Source: Planctomycetota bacterium (GTDB lineage: Bacteria; Planctomycetota; PLA2; JAEUHO01). Taken from it: DNA of 13,455 bases. The notes under the pieces were generated by a model that did not search any database, was not told the DNA's origin, and was given only the letters and a program-made list of their open reading frames with translations. The stretch's first letter is position 1; each line of letters starts with the position of its first letter. Both the position numbers and the translations under genes were made by a program. Location: contig JARGNS010000042.1 of the NCBI GenBank assembly GCA_029213105.1, positions 1 to 13,455 on the forward strand, read 5' to 3'. This document shows positions 1 to 5,651 of the stretch, in pieces.

Positions 1-121
1 GTGGGGCCTTGGCGGAGCCTGGCGCCCCGGGGGCCGGGGGCGGCTTCCGCGGGCCGCCCGCGGCCACGCTGCCCAGGGCAGAGAGCAGTAGCAGCAGCAG
101 CGCGGAGGGGGCGCGCCTCAC
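1..121 (-). CDS. N-terminus of a predicted secreted protein (partial, runs off left edge)
   Basis: Reading leftward from the GTG at 121-119 gives 40 uninterrupted codons that look like a Sec signal peptide. There is a short N-terminus with two arginines (residues 2-3), then a core of seven consecutive leucines (about residues 8-14), then small residues with a plausible signal peptidase I site after Ser-Val-Ala-Ala near residue 22. The presumed mature part begins Gly/Pro/Lys-rich, like a flexible linker. The GTG lies 6 bases after the TAG stop of the upstream marR gene. That TAG is followed by G, so the stop itself forms an AGG ribosome-binding core. This tight junction suggests the protein is last or near last in the operon. 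No cysteine follows the core, so a lipoprotein is unlikely. The function cannot be told because the body of the gene is outside the window. Confidence 0.55.
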   Translation of the reverse strand, partial: MRRAPSALLLLLLSALGSVAAGGPRKPPPAPGAPGSAKAP

Positions 122-127
122 GTGGAC

Positions 128-625
128 CTAGGACGTCCCGCGCGCCTTCTCGAGCAAGGCGATCAGCTGCTTGAGCTCCGCGTTGTCCAAGTGGCCGAGC
201 AGCGTGTCGTGGTGCGCCAGGAGAGGAGCATCCAGCGTTTCCAGGAGCGCCAGACCTGCGGGCGTGATGCGCGCCATCACGACGCGACCATCCGTTGTCG
301 AGCGCTCGCGCAGGACCCAGCCCTTGGCCGCGCCACGCTCGAGCAGTCGTGTGACGTCGGGTACGCGGGTCACCATGCGGTCCGCCACGGCGAGGGACGG
401 CAGACCGCCTTCGCCAGCGCCGCGCAGGATGCGCAGTACGTTGTACTGCGGTACCGAGATGCCGTGCTTCTTGAGGAAACACGCGACGTTGTCCTCGAGC
501 AGGTGGTTCGTGCGCACGAGGTTGAGGTACGCCTCGACTTCGAGGGACTCGAACGGCTTGCCCTGCTTCAGTTCCTGGGCCAGGGCGCTGTCCGGGGGCG
601 TGCGGCCTTGGTCGGATGCGGTCAC
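128..625 (-). CDS. MarR family transcriptional regulator
   Basis: A 165-residue winged-helix DNA-binding protein, the usual MarR length. The DNA-binding region spans about residues 55-127 (from the GTG start). It has a helix starting ISVPQYNVLRIL, a recognition helix around TRVPDVTRLLERGAAKG (86-102), and a beta-wing containing the family's Asp-x-Arg signature (D112-G113-R114) followed by ITPAG. Helices on either side would form the dimer interface. I chose the GTG at 625 because AGGAGA lies 5 bases upstream (plus-strand 631-636). An in-frame TTG at 670 would add 15 residues without a comparable site. The gene follows the cysteine synthase gene after 58 bases and precedes a secreted-protein gene by 6. 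MarR proteins usually repress neighbouring genes and their own, and respond to small ligands or thiol oxidation. C48 lies in the N-terminal dimerisation half, but the ligand cannot be read from the sequence. Confidence 0.9.
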   Translation of the reverse strand: MTASDQGRTPPDSALAQELKQGKPFESLEVEAYLNLVRTNHLLEDNVACFLKKHGISVPQYNVLRILRGAGEGGLPSLAVADRMVTRVPDVTRLLERGAAKGWVLRERSTTDGRVVMARITPAGLALLETLDAPLLAHHDTLLGHLDNAELKQLIALLEKARGTS

Positions 626-683
626 GGCAATCTCCTGGGCCCAGCGTAGCGGCCCACCCGGTCGCGACAACTACGGGCGGCGC

Positions 684-1601
684 CTAGCTCTCGAAGAGGC
701 CGTCCACCGAGAGGTAGCGCTGACCCGTATCGCAGAAGACGCCGACGAGGGTCTTGCCAGCCCACGCCGGCTGCGCGGCCAGTCGGCGCAGCACCACGGC
801 CACGGCGCCGCTGGAGATGCCCACCAGGATGCCCTCCGTCCGGGCCAGCTCGCGGCAGGCCGCGAAGGCGTCCTCCTCCGTCACCAGCTCGATCTCGTCG
901 ATGAGGTTGCGGTCCAGGACGCCCGGCAGGAAGCCGGGCGCGGTGCCCATGATGCGGTGCGGGCGGAAGATCCCTTGGCTGATGAACGGCGCCGTCGCAG
1001 GCTCCACGCCGATGGTCCGGAAGCTAGGCTTGCGCGGCTTGATCGCACGCGCGCAGCCCACCAGCGTGCCGCCGGTTCCGAGGCCCGCGACCAGGGCGTC
1101 GATCGCCCCGTCGGTCTGCCGGAGAAGCTCGGGCCCCGTCGTCTCCTCATGGGCCCGTGGGTTGGCCGGGTTGTCGTGCTGGCCGAGGTAGAGGGCTCCT
1201 GTCTCGGCGGCGATGCGCTTGGCTTCCGCACGGGCGGCCTTCGTGCCGCCTTCCTTGGGCGTGAGGATCAACTCGGCGCCGAGGGCGGCGAGCACCTGGC
1301 GGCGCTCGAGGCTCTGGATCTCGCTCATGACGAGCGTGCAGCGATAGCCGCGTGCCGCCGAGATCATCGCCAGGGCCATCCCGGTGTTGCCGGACGTGGC
1401 CTCGACGATGCGGCCGCCCTTCTCCAGCAGGCCGTCGTCCTCCGCCGCGCGCAGCATGAACAGGACCGCCCGGTCCTTGATGCTGTAGGGCTCAAGCACC
1501 TCGAGCTTCGCCAGCACCGTGGCCGGCGTGTCCGGGAGGAAGCGCGTGAGGCGCAGGAGCGGCGTGTCGCCGATGGCCTGGGAGAAGTCGTCGAGGATCA
1601 T
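684..1601 (-). CDS. cysM: Cysteine synthase family PLP-dependent enzyme (CysK/CysM-like)
   Basis: A 305-residue fold-type II PLP enzyme, typical in length for O-acetylserine (or O-phosphoserine) sulfhydrylases, which make L-cysteine in the cytoplasm. Landmarks are the PLP lysine in SIKDR (K42), the substrate loop TSGNTG (69-74), QHDNPANP (141-148), the phosphate-binding GTGGT (175-179), GISSGA (261-266) and DTGQRYLS (291-298). The loop before the lysine reads LEPYSIKDR, where family members usually have NP-x-G/S-S-x-KDR. It seems one residue shorter and lacks the Asn, so substrate preference could differ. CysK, CysM and cystathionine beta-synthase-like enzymes are hard to separate, so the symbol is tentative. 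The ATG has AGGA about 7 bases upstream; that AGG is also part of the TAGG ending the small ORF just before. It lies between that ORF and marR in an operon-like array. Confidence 0.88.
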   Translation of the reverse strand: MILDDFSQAIGDTPLLRLTRFLPDTPATVLAKLEVLEPYSIKDRAVLFMLRAAEDDGLLEKGGRIVEATSGNTGMALAMISAARGYRCTLVMSEIQSLERRQVLAALGAELILTPKEGGTKAARAEAKRIAAETGALYLGQHDNPANPRAHEETTGPELLRQTDGAIDALVAGLGTGGTLVGCARAIKPRKPSFRTIGVEPATAPFISQGIFRPHRIMGTAPGFLPGVLDRNLIDEIELVTEEDAFAACRELARTEGILVGISSGAVAVVLRRLAAQPAWAGKTLVGVFCDTGQRYLSVDGLFES

Positions 1602-1610
1602 GCCGCGATC

Positions 1611-1745
1611 CTACGGGGCGGTGTCGAGAACGAACATGACGTCATCGCCGTGAAGCCCGAGTCGCCGGCGGGATCCCATAGGCAGACGGAGGGCGTCCGT
1701 CGCCAGCAAGGCGTCGCCGCACGGAACGTCGCACCCTGGGCTCAC
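1611..1745 (-). CDS. Small hypothetical ORF between parC and the cysteine synthase gene (44 aa)
   Basis: I do not recognise this ORF. It begins at a GTG overlapping the TGA stop of parC as GTGA and ends at a TAG ten bases before the cysteine synthase ATG, so it fills almost the whole gap. The 44-residue product has a Cys-x3-Cys near its start (C5, C9), an Arg triplet, and a C-terminal stretch GDDVMFVLDTAP that looks like normal protein. My hand count of GC by codon position is about 77, 52 and 80 percent for positions 1, 2 and 3, the dip at position 2 expected of coding DNA in GC-rich genomes. Its TAG is followed by G and A, forming the AGGA before cysM, so translation may be coupled. Against it: it is short, its own ribosome-binding site is weak, and I know no homolog. 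It might instead be a decayed gene or chance. Confidence 0.45.
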   Translation of the reverse strand: MSPGCDVPCGDALLATDALRLPMGSRRRLGLHGDDVMFVLDTAP

Positions 1746-3718
1746 CGGAGGCGCTTGACCTTCGACACCGGCTTGGGCGCGAGACGTCGGCCGAGGGCGC
1801 TCGGGCTCGTGGGCTCGAGGATGGACAAGTCGAACGTGCCTTCGTTGACCCGCTGGCGCGGCTTGCGCACGTAGGTGAGCAGCAGCTCACCGGGCTCGTC
1901 TTCCTGCAGGAGCAGGAGGAGCTTGCCACCGGGCTTCTTGATGAGCTTGTACTCGCGGCCCTTGATGAACTTCAGGATGTGGATCTTCTTCCCGAAGCAC
2001 ATCTTGTCGCGGTCCTTGTAGACGACCGTGAAGAACTCGCCCTTCTTGGGGTCGAAGGGCTCGAGGTGCAGCACCTTGCCGGGCAGGAGGACCTTCTCCT
2101 CCGGGCCGATGATGCGGTACGTGCCATCGTCGCAGATGGCGAGGATGCGGTCGTACTCGCTCATCGTGAACGTACGCGGGCCCGACTTGACTGCCGAGCC
2201 GATGAAGCCGCTGGCGGGGTCGAACGTGACGCGGATGTTCTGGCGTGCGACGGCCTTCTTGTCGACGCTCTCGAAGGTCCCGATCTCGGTGCGCCGCGGC
2301 CACTGGGCGCCGTAGCGATCGAGGAGATCCTCGAGGTAGCCGATGGTCGTCTTGGTGAGGTTGCGCAGCTTGGCGCGCGCCTTCTTGATGGCGCTCTCGA
2401 TCTCGTCCATCTGGGCGCGGAAGCGGTCGATGTCGTACGCCGAGATCCGGCGGATGTGGATCTTCAGCAGGCGATCGACGTCTTCCTCCGTCATGGGGCG
2501 CACGAAGAGTGACTCGTACTCGTGCATGCCGTCCCAGGTCTCGCTGCGGACGGCTTCGGCCGTCTTGGCGGCCTCGAGGCGCTTCCAGACCTTCTTCTCG
2601 ATGAAGATCTGCTCCAGGGTGAGCCAGTGACGCTTGTCGTCGAGCTTCGCCAACTCCAGCTCGAGCTCGTCCTTGATCTGCTCCTTGAGTCGCTTGGTGC
2701 AGTACGTCAGCACATCGGTGACGCTCAGGTCCGCGGGGTTGCGGCCGCGGATGACCGTGATCGCCGAGTTCAGCGAGACTTCGCAGTCGGTGTACGCGTA
2801 GAGCTGCGGGATCGTCTCCTCGGCGGTGACGCCGCGCGGCAGGTCGATCTGGATCTCGACGCGATCGGTCGTGTAGTCCTGGATGCTCCCGATCTTGACC
2901 TTGCCCTTGAGCGTGGCGTTCTCGAGGGAGGCGATCAGGGACTCGGTCGTCGTCCCGTAGGGGATCTCGCGGATGACGACCTTCTTGGTGCCGTCCGCCT
3001 CGATGCGGGCGCGCGCCTTGACCTTGCCGAGGCCGTCGTCGTACTCGCTGACGTCGACGAGGCCGCCGTGGGGGAAGTCCGGGAAGAGCTCGAAGGGCTC
3101 CTTCTTCAGCAGCTTGATCTGGGCCTCGAGCAACTCGCCGAAGTTGTGCGGCAAGATGCGCGTGGACATGCCGACGGCAATGCCCTCCACGCCCAGCATG
3201 AGGACGACGGGGAGCTTGGCCGGCAGGGCGATCGGCTCGTCGCGGCGGCCGTCGTAGCTGGGCTGGGTGTTGGTCAACTCGGGGAAGAACAGCGTCTCGC
3301 GCGCAAGCGGCGTGAGGCGACACTCGATGTAGCGCGCGGCGGCTGCCCGGTGGCCCGTGATGACGTTGCCGAAGTTTCCCTGGCGCTCGATGAAGTAGCC
3401 CTTGTTGGCCAGCACCACCAGCGCGTCCCCGATGGAGGCGTCCCCGTGGGGGTGCAGCTTCATCGTGTCGCCGATGACATTGGCGACCTTGTGGAAGCGT
3501 CCGTCGTGCATGTTGGCGAGCGTCGCCAGGATGCGACGCTGCACGGGCTTGAAGCCGTCGCGCACATCGGGGATGGCGCGATCCACGACGACGTAGCTGG
3601 CGTACTCGAGGAAGTTCTGCCGCATGAGCGGCTGCAGGTCGATCGCGCCGCTGGCAGCCGTCCCGCCTTCCGACTCGTCGGGGAACAGCGAGGGTCCGTC
3701 GTCGCCGCGGCCTACCAC
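1742..3718 (-). CDS. parC: DNA topoisomerase IV subunit A (GyrA/ParC family)
   Basis: A 658-residue type IIA topoisomerase A subunit, which cuts and rejoins DNA and works with the ParE encoded just upstream. The winged-helix region holds HPHGDASIGDAL (89-100), aligned with the quinolone-resistance region. The catalytic tyrosine is Y130 in AAAARYIECRL. The breakage-reunion core and coiled-coil tower follow to about residue 490. The C-terminal part is short and I see no canonical GyrA box (QRRGGKG), favouring topoisomerase IV over gyrase. HPHGDASIGDA and GN-x-x-TG-x-x-AAA-RYIE-x-RL match the form I know from Bacteroidetes. The position equivalent to E. coli GyrA Ser83 is Ala, which is ordinary for this subfamily. 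It starts at GTG, overlapping the parE stop by 7 bases, with GGAG 5 bases upstream. Its TGA overlaps the next small ORF as GTGA. Confidence 0.92.
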   Translation of the reverse strand: MVGRGDDGPSLFPDESEGGTAASGAIDLQPLMRQNFLEYASYVVVDRAIPDVRDGFKPVQRRILATLANMHDGRFHKVANVIGDTMKLHPHGDASIGDALVVLANKGYFIERQGNFGNVITGHRAAAARYIECRLTPLARETLFFPELTNTQPSYDGRRDEPIALPAKLPVVLMLGVEGIAVGMSTRILPHNFGELLEAQIKLLKKEPFELFPDFPHGGLVDVSEYDDGLGKVKARARIEADGTKKVVIREIPYGTTTESLIASLENATLKGKVKIGSIQDYTTDRVEIQIDLPRGVTAEETIPQLYAYTDCEVSLNSAITVIRGRNPADLSVTDVLTYCTKRLKEQIKDELELELAKLDDKRHWLTLEQIFIEKKVWKRLEAAKTAEAVRSETWDGMHEYESLFVRPMTEEDVDRLLKIHIRRISAYDIDRFRAQMDEIESAIKKARAKLRNLTKTTIGYLEDLLDRYGAQWPRRTEIGTFESVDKKAVARQNIRVTFDPASGFIGSAVKSGPRTFTMSEYDRILAICDDGTYRIIGPEEKVLLPGKVLHLEPFDPKKGEFFTVVYKDRDKMCFGKKIHILKFIKGREYKLIKKPGGKLLLLLQEDEPGELLLTYVRKPRQRVNEGTFDLSILEPTSPSALGRRLAPKPVSKVKRLR

Positions 3719-4266
3719 GTGTTCTCCGAGATCAGTTCATCGACGATGAACTTGCGCCGCTCGGGCGTGTTGCGACCCATGTAGAAGTCGAGGGTCTTCT
3801 GGACACTGCCCTTGTTCGGGATGGTGACCTGCTTGAGGCGCATCTCCTCGCCGATGAAGCGGTCGAACTCCTTGGGGTTGATCTCGCCCAGGCCCTTGAA
3901 GCGTGTGATCTCGGGCTTGCCGATCTTGGCCAGGGCTTCGTCGCGCTCGGCTTCGCTGAAGCAGTAGATGGTCTGCTTCTTGTCGCGCACGCGGAACAGG
4001 GGGGTCTCGAGGATGTAGAGGTGGCCCCGCAGGACGAGCTCCTCGAAGTAGTGCAGGAAGTATGTGAGCAGCAGGTTGCGGATGTGCATGCCGTCGACAT
4101 CGGCATCCGTCGCAATCACGACGCGGTTGTAGCGCAGCGTGTCGAGGTCGTCCTCGATGCCGAGCGCGCGCATGATGTTGTAGAGCTCTTCGTTCTTGTA
4201 GACCGTGTCGCGCTTGAGCCCGTGGCAGTTGAGCGGCTTGCCGCGCAAGCTGAAGCTGGCCTGGGT
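3712..4266 (-). CDS. parE: DNA topoisomerase IV subunit B, C-terminal part (after the in-frame TAG)
   Basis: This continues the same reading frame straight after the TAG at 4267-4269 and is the distal part of ParE. It begins TQASFSLRGKPLN, which in intact homologs directly follows the EGDSAGG...SRD segment. It carries the second Toprim motif TDADVDGMH; its aspartates (residues 480, 482 and 484, counting the TAG as a codon) bind the catalytic Mg2+. Next come FRVRDKKQTIYCFSE, ITRFKGLGEI and the conserved tail ending near MGRNTPERRKF. The first possible independent start is a TTG at 4248, with no good ribosome-binding site, so separate translation looks unlikely. The real gene is most simply 3712-5544, about 610 codons including the TAG. 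The stop overlaps parC by 7 bases. Without this part the upstream polypeptide could not complete the Toprim metal site or bind ParC normally. Confidence 0.85.
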   Translation of the reverse strand, partial: TQASFSLRGKPLNCHGLKRDTVYKNEELYNIMRALGIEDDLDTLRYNRVVIATDADVDGMHIRNLLLTYFLHYFEELVLRGHLYILETPLFRVRDKKQTIYCFSEAERDEALAKIGKPEITRFKGLGEINPKEFDRFIGEEMRLKQVTIPNKGSVQKTLDFYMGRNTPERRKFIVDELISENTW

Positions 4267-4269
4267 CTA
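4267..4269 (-). other. In-frame amber codon inside parE
   Basis: On the minus strand the codons read ATG ATC CAG TCG CGG GAC GGC TAG ACC CAG GCC AGC. No frame change occurs on either side, and the downstream protein matches the family with no lost residues. The stop replaces one residue in the loop between the EGDSAGG and DADVDG halves of Toprim. The base after it is A, unlike the natural TAG stops here, of which seven of nine are followed by G. One base change from CAG, AAG, GAG, TCG, TGG or TAC/TAT would produce it. It may be a sequencing or assembly error, a recent nonsense mutation, or a suppressed codon; sequence alone cannot decide. Confidence 0.9.
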
Positions 4270-5544
4270 GCCGTCCCGCGACTGGATCATCGCCCCACCG
4301 GCCGAGTCACCCTCGGTGAGGAAGATCGTCGTCTCCGGTCGCCGATCGGGGCCGCGCCCGCGCTTGGGATCGCTGTAGTGGACCTTGCAGTCGGTCAGCT
4401 TCGGGATGCGGATCGCCACCTTCTTCGCGCGCTCGCGGGCGGCCTTCTTGACCGCTGAGAGCTCCTTGCGGACCTTCTCGTTGGCCTTGACCTTCTGGAG
4501 CAGGCGCTCGGCGGCGTCCGGGTTCTCGTGGAGACGCAGGACGACGTTCTCCTTCACCTCCTGGACGATCCAGCCACGGATGTCCGTGGAGCCCAGCTTG
4601 TTCTTCGTCTGGCTCTCGAAGACCGGGTCCTGCATCTTGATCGCGACGGCGCCGATGAGGCCGTCCCGGACGTCCGGGCCCGCGAAGTTCCTGCCGGCGA
4701 ACTCGTTCACGCCCTTGAGCACGCCCTCGCGGAAGGCGCTCTGGTGTGTGCCGCCGTCGTTGGTGTGCTGGCCGTTGACGAAGCTGTAGTAGCTCTCGCC
4801 GTAGGTGTTGGTGTGCGTCAGGGCGAACTCGAGCCGCGGCAGCTGGACGTGCAGCACGTCGTAGATGGCGATCTCGTCGCCGAGCTCGTCGCCCAGGAGG
4901 TCCATGAGACCGTGACGGCTGACGTAGGTCGTGCCGTTGTAGAGGATGCGCAGCCCGCTGTTGAGGTGGGCGTAGTAGCGGAAGCGGTGCTCGAGGTACT
5001 CGTCGCTCCAGTGGGTCGAGCCGAAGATCTCGGGGTCCGGCGTGAACTCGATCAGCGTGCCGTTGCGCGCGTGCGGGTCCTTGCCCTTCTTCTCCTTGAG
5101 GAGACGGCCCTGGGAGAACTCCGCGCGCAGGAACTTGCCCTCGCGCCAGGAGGTCACGGCGAACTCCGAGGAGAGGGCGTTCACGGCCTTCGTGCCCACG
5201 CCATTGAGGCCGACGGAGAACTGGAAGACGTCGTCGTTGTACTTGCCGCCCGTGTTGATCTTGCTGACGCAGTCCACGACCTTGCCCAGCGGGATGCCGC
5301 GGCCGTAGTCACGGATGCTGAGCGAGTCGTCGACGCGCGAGACCTCGATGGTCTTGCCCTCGCCCATGATGAACTCGTCGACGGCGTTGTCGACGACCTC
5401 CTTGACGAGCACGTAGACGCCGTCGTGGGGGTGGGAGCCGTCGCCAATGCGCCCGATGTACATACCGGTGCGCAGGCGGATGTGCTCGAGCGCGTCCAGG
5501 GTCTGGATCGCGCTCTCGTCGTACTGGACCTTCTTCTTGACCAC
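4267..5544 (-). CDS. parE: DNA topoisomerase IV subunit B, N-terminal part ending at an in-frame TAG
   Basis: These 425 residues contain the GHKL ATPase and transducer domains of a GyrB/ParE protein and the first part of Toprim. Motifs are KEVVDNAVDE (48-57; E49 is the presumed general base and N53 binds Mg-ATP), RDYGRGIP (78-85), VGLNGVGTKAVNALS (111-125), the transducer QTKNKLG with its ATP-sensing lysine (K316), and the Toprim EGDSAGG (411-417; E411 catalytic). The reading frame stops at TAG after SRDG, but the same frame resumes with the missing domain. The subunit hydrolyses ATP to drive strand passage with ParC. Similarity to the Bacteroidetes-type pair and the neighbouring parC favour ParE over GyrB. 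The start is GTG at 5544 with only a weak AGG upstream; the next in-frame Met is residue 28, inside the conserved region, so this start is favoured. Confidence 0.88.
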   Translation of the reverse strand: MVKKKVQYDESAIQTLDALEHIRLRTGMYIGRIGDGSHPHDGVYVLVKEVVDNAVDEFIMGEGKTIEVSRVDDSLSIRDYGRGIPLGKVVDCVSKINTGGKYNDDVFQFSVGLNGVGTKAVNALSSEFAVTSWREGKFLRAEFSQGRLLKEKKGKDPHARNGTLIEFTPDPEIFGSTHWSDEYLEHRFRYYAHLNSGLRILYNGTTYVSRHGLMDLLGDELGDEIAIYDVLHVQLPRLEFALTHTNTYGESYYSFVNGQHTNDGGTHQSAFREGVLKGVNEFAGRNFAGPDVRDGLIGAVAIKMQDPVFESQTKNKLGSTDIRGWIVQEVKENVVLRLHENPDAAERLLQKVKANEKVRKELSAVKKAARERAKKVAIRIPKLTDCKVHYSDPKRGRGPDRRPETTIFLTEGDSAGGAMIQSRDG

Positions 5545-5628
5545 TGTGCCTGCCTGTACCGCGACCTTCTCGAGACTGCTCGTTTTAATCCATCGGGTCG
5601 ACGGTGCTCGGGCTCCGGCGGGGGGGGG

Positions 5629-5651
5629 CGTGGCGGTAGAATCTCGCCACG
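5629..5651 (+). repeat. Perfect 7-bp inverted repeat abutting the proline dehydrogenase start
   Basis: CGTGGCG (5629-5635) and CGCCACG (5645-5651) are exact inverted copies separated by 9 bases, and the right arm ends directly before the ATG at 5652. In RNA this would be a GC-rich hairpin at the initiation site. In DNA it could be an operator spanning the -10-like TAGAAT in its loop. If transcription starts just before the ATG, the hairpin would be absent from the mRNA and an operator role would be the better reading. Confidence 0.6.
5637..5642 (+). promoter_or_regulatory. Possible -10 element of a leaderless or near-leaderless promoter
   Basis: TAGAAT matches TATAAT at five of six positions and ends nine bases before the ATG. 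A start site 6-9 bases downstream would fall at or just before the ATG. That fits the lack of a clear Shine-Dalgarno sequence before this gene. No good -35 is visible; 17 bases upstream is TCCGGC, and the nine-G run would lie in the spacer. Confidence 0.35.

Larger units (their letters stand above)
5545..5651. promoter_or_regulatory. Divergent intergenic region between parE and proline dehydrogenase
   Basis: These 107 bases separate two divergent transcription units, so promoters for both should lie here or nearby. The only AT-rich stretch is TTTTAAT at 5583-5589. On the plus strand it contains TTTAAT, five of six matches to TATAAT; on the minus strand it reads ATTAAAA and could serve parE. 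Closer to proline dehydrogenase are a run of nine G (5620-5628) and a second -10-like element, TAGAAT (5637-5642). I see no convincing -35 for either direction. Confidence 0.4.

Noticed and set aside
88..102. CAG/CTG triplet run near the left edge, as a microsatellite
   Set aside because: It is simply the leucine codons of the signal peptide core and is interrupted by CTA.
1636..1645. Perfect 10-bp palindrome ATGACGTCAT upstream of cysM, a candidate MarR operator
   Set aside because: It lies inside the small ORF as ordinary codons, is shorter than typical MarR operators, and has no second copy or promoter nearby.
1601..1645. 15-codon minus-strand ORF with one Cys codon ending as ATGA on the cysM start, a possible cysteine-sensing leader peptide
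   Set aside because: Only one Cys codon, no ribosome-binding site and no attenuator hairpins. It is better explained as another frame of the small ORF.
1685..1701. 6-bp inverted repeat GACGGA/TCCGTC with a 5-base loop after parC, a possible terminator
   Set aside because: No T-run on either strand, and it falls within the small ORF in an apparently continuous operon.
3712..4248. A separately translated ParE C-terminal subunit starting at TTG 4248 (natural split topoisomerase)
   Set aside because: No Shine-Dalgarno, and the conserved residues TQASFS just before the TTG would be lost. Exact frame continuity fits one interrupted gene better.
4267..4269. TAG as a reassigned or pyrrolysine codon
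   Set aside because: TAG ends nine of the 12 genes here at sensible C-termini, so it works as a stop; no pyl genes are in the window. Occasional suppression remains open.
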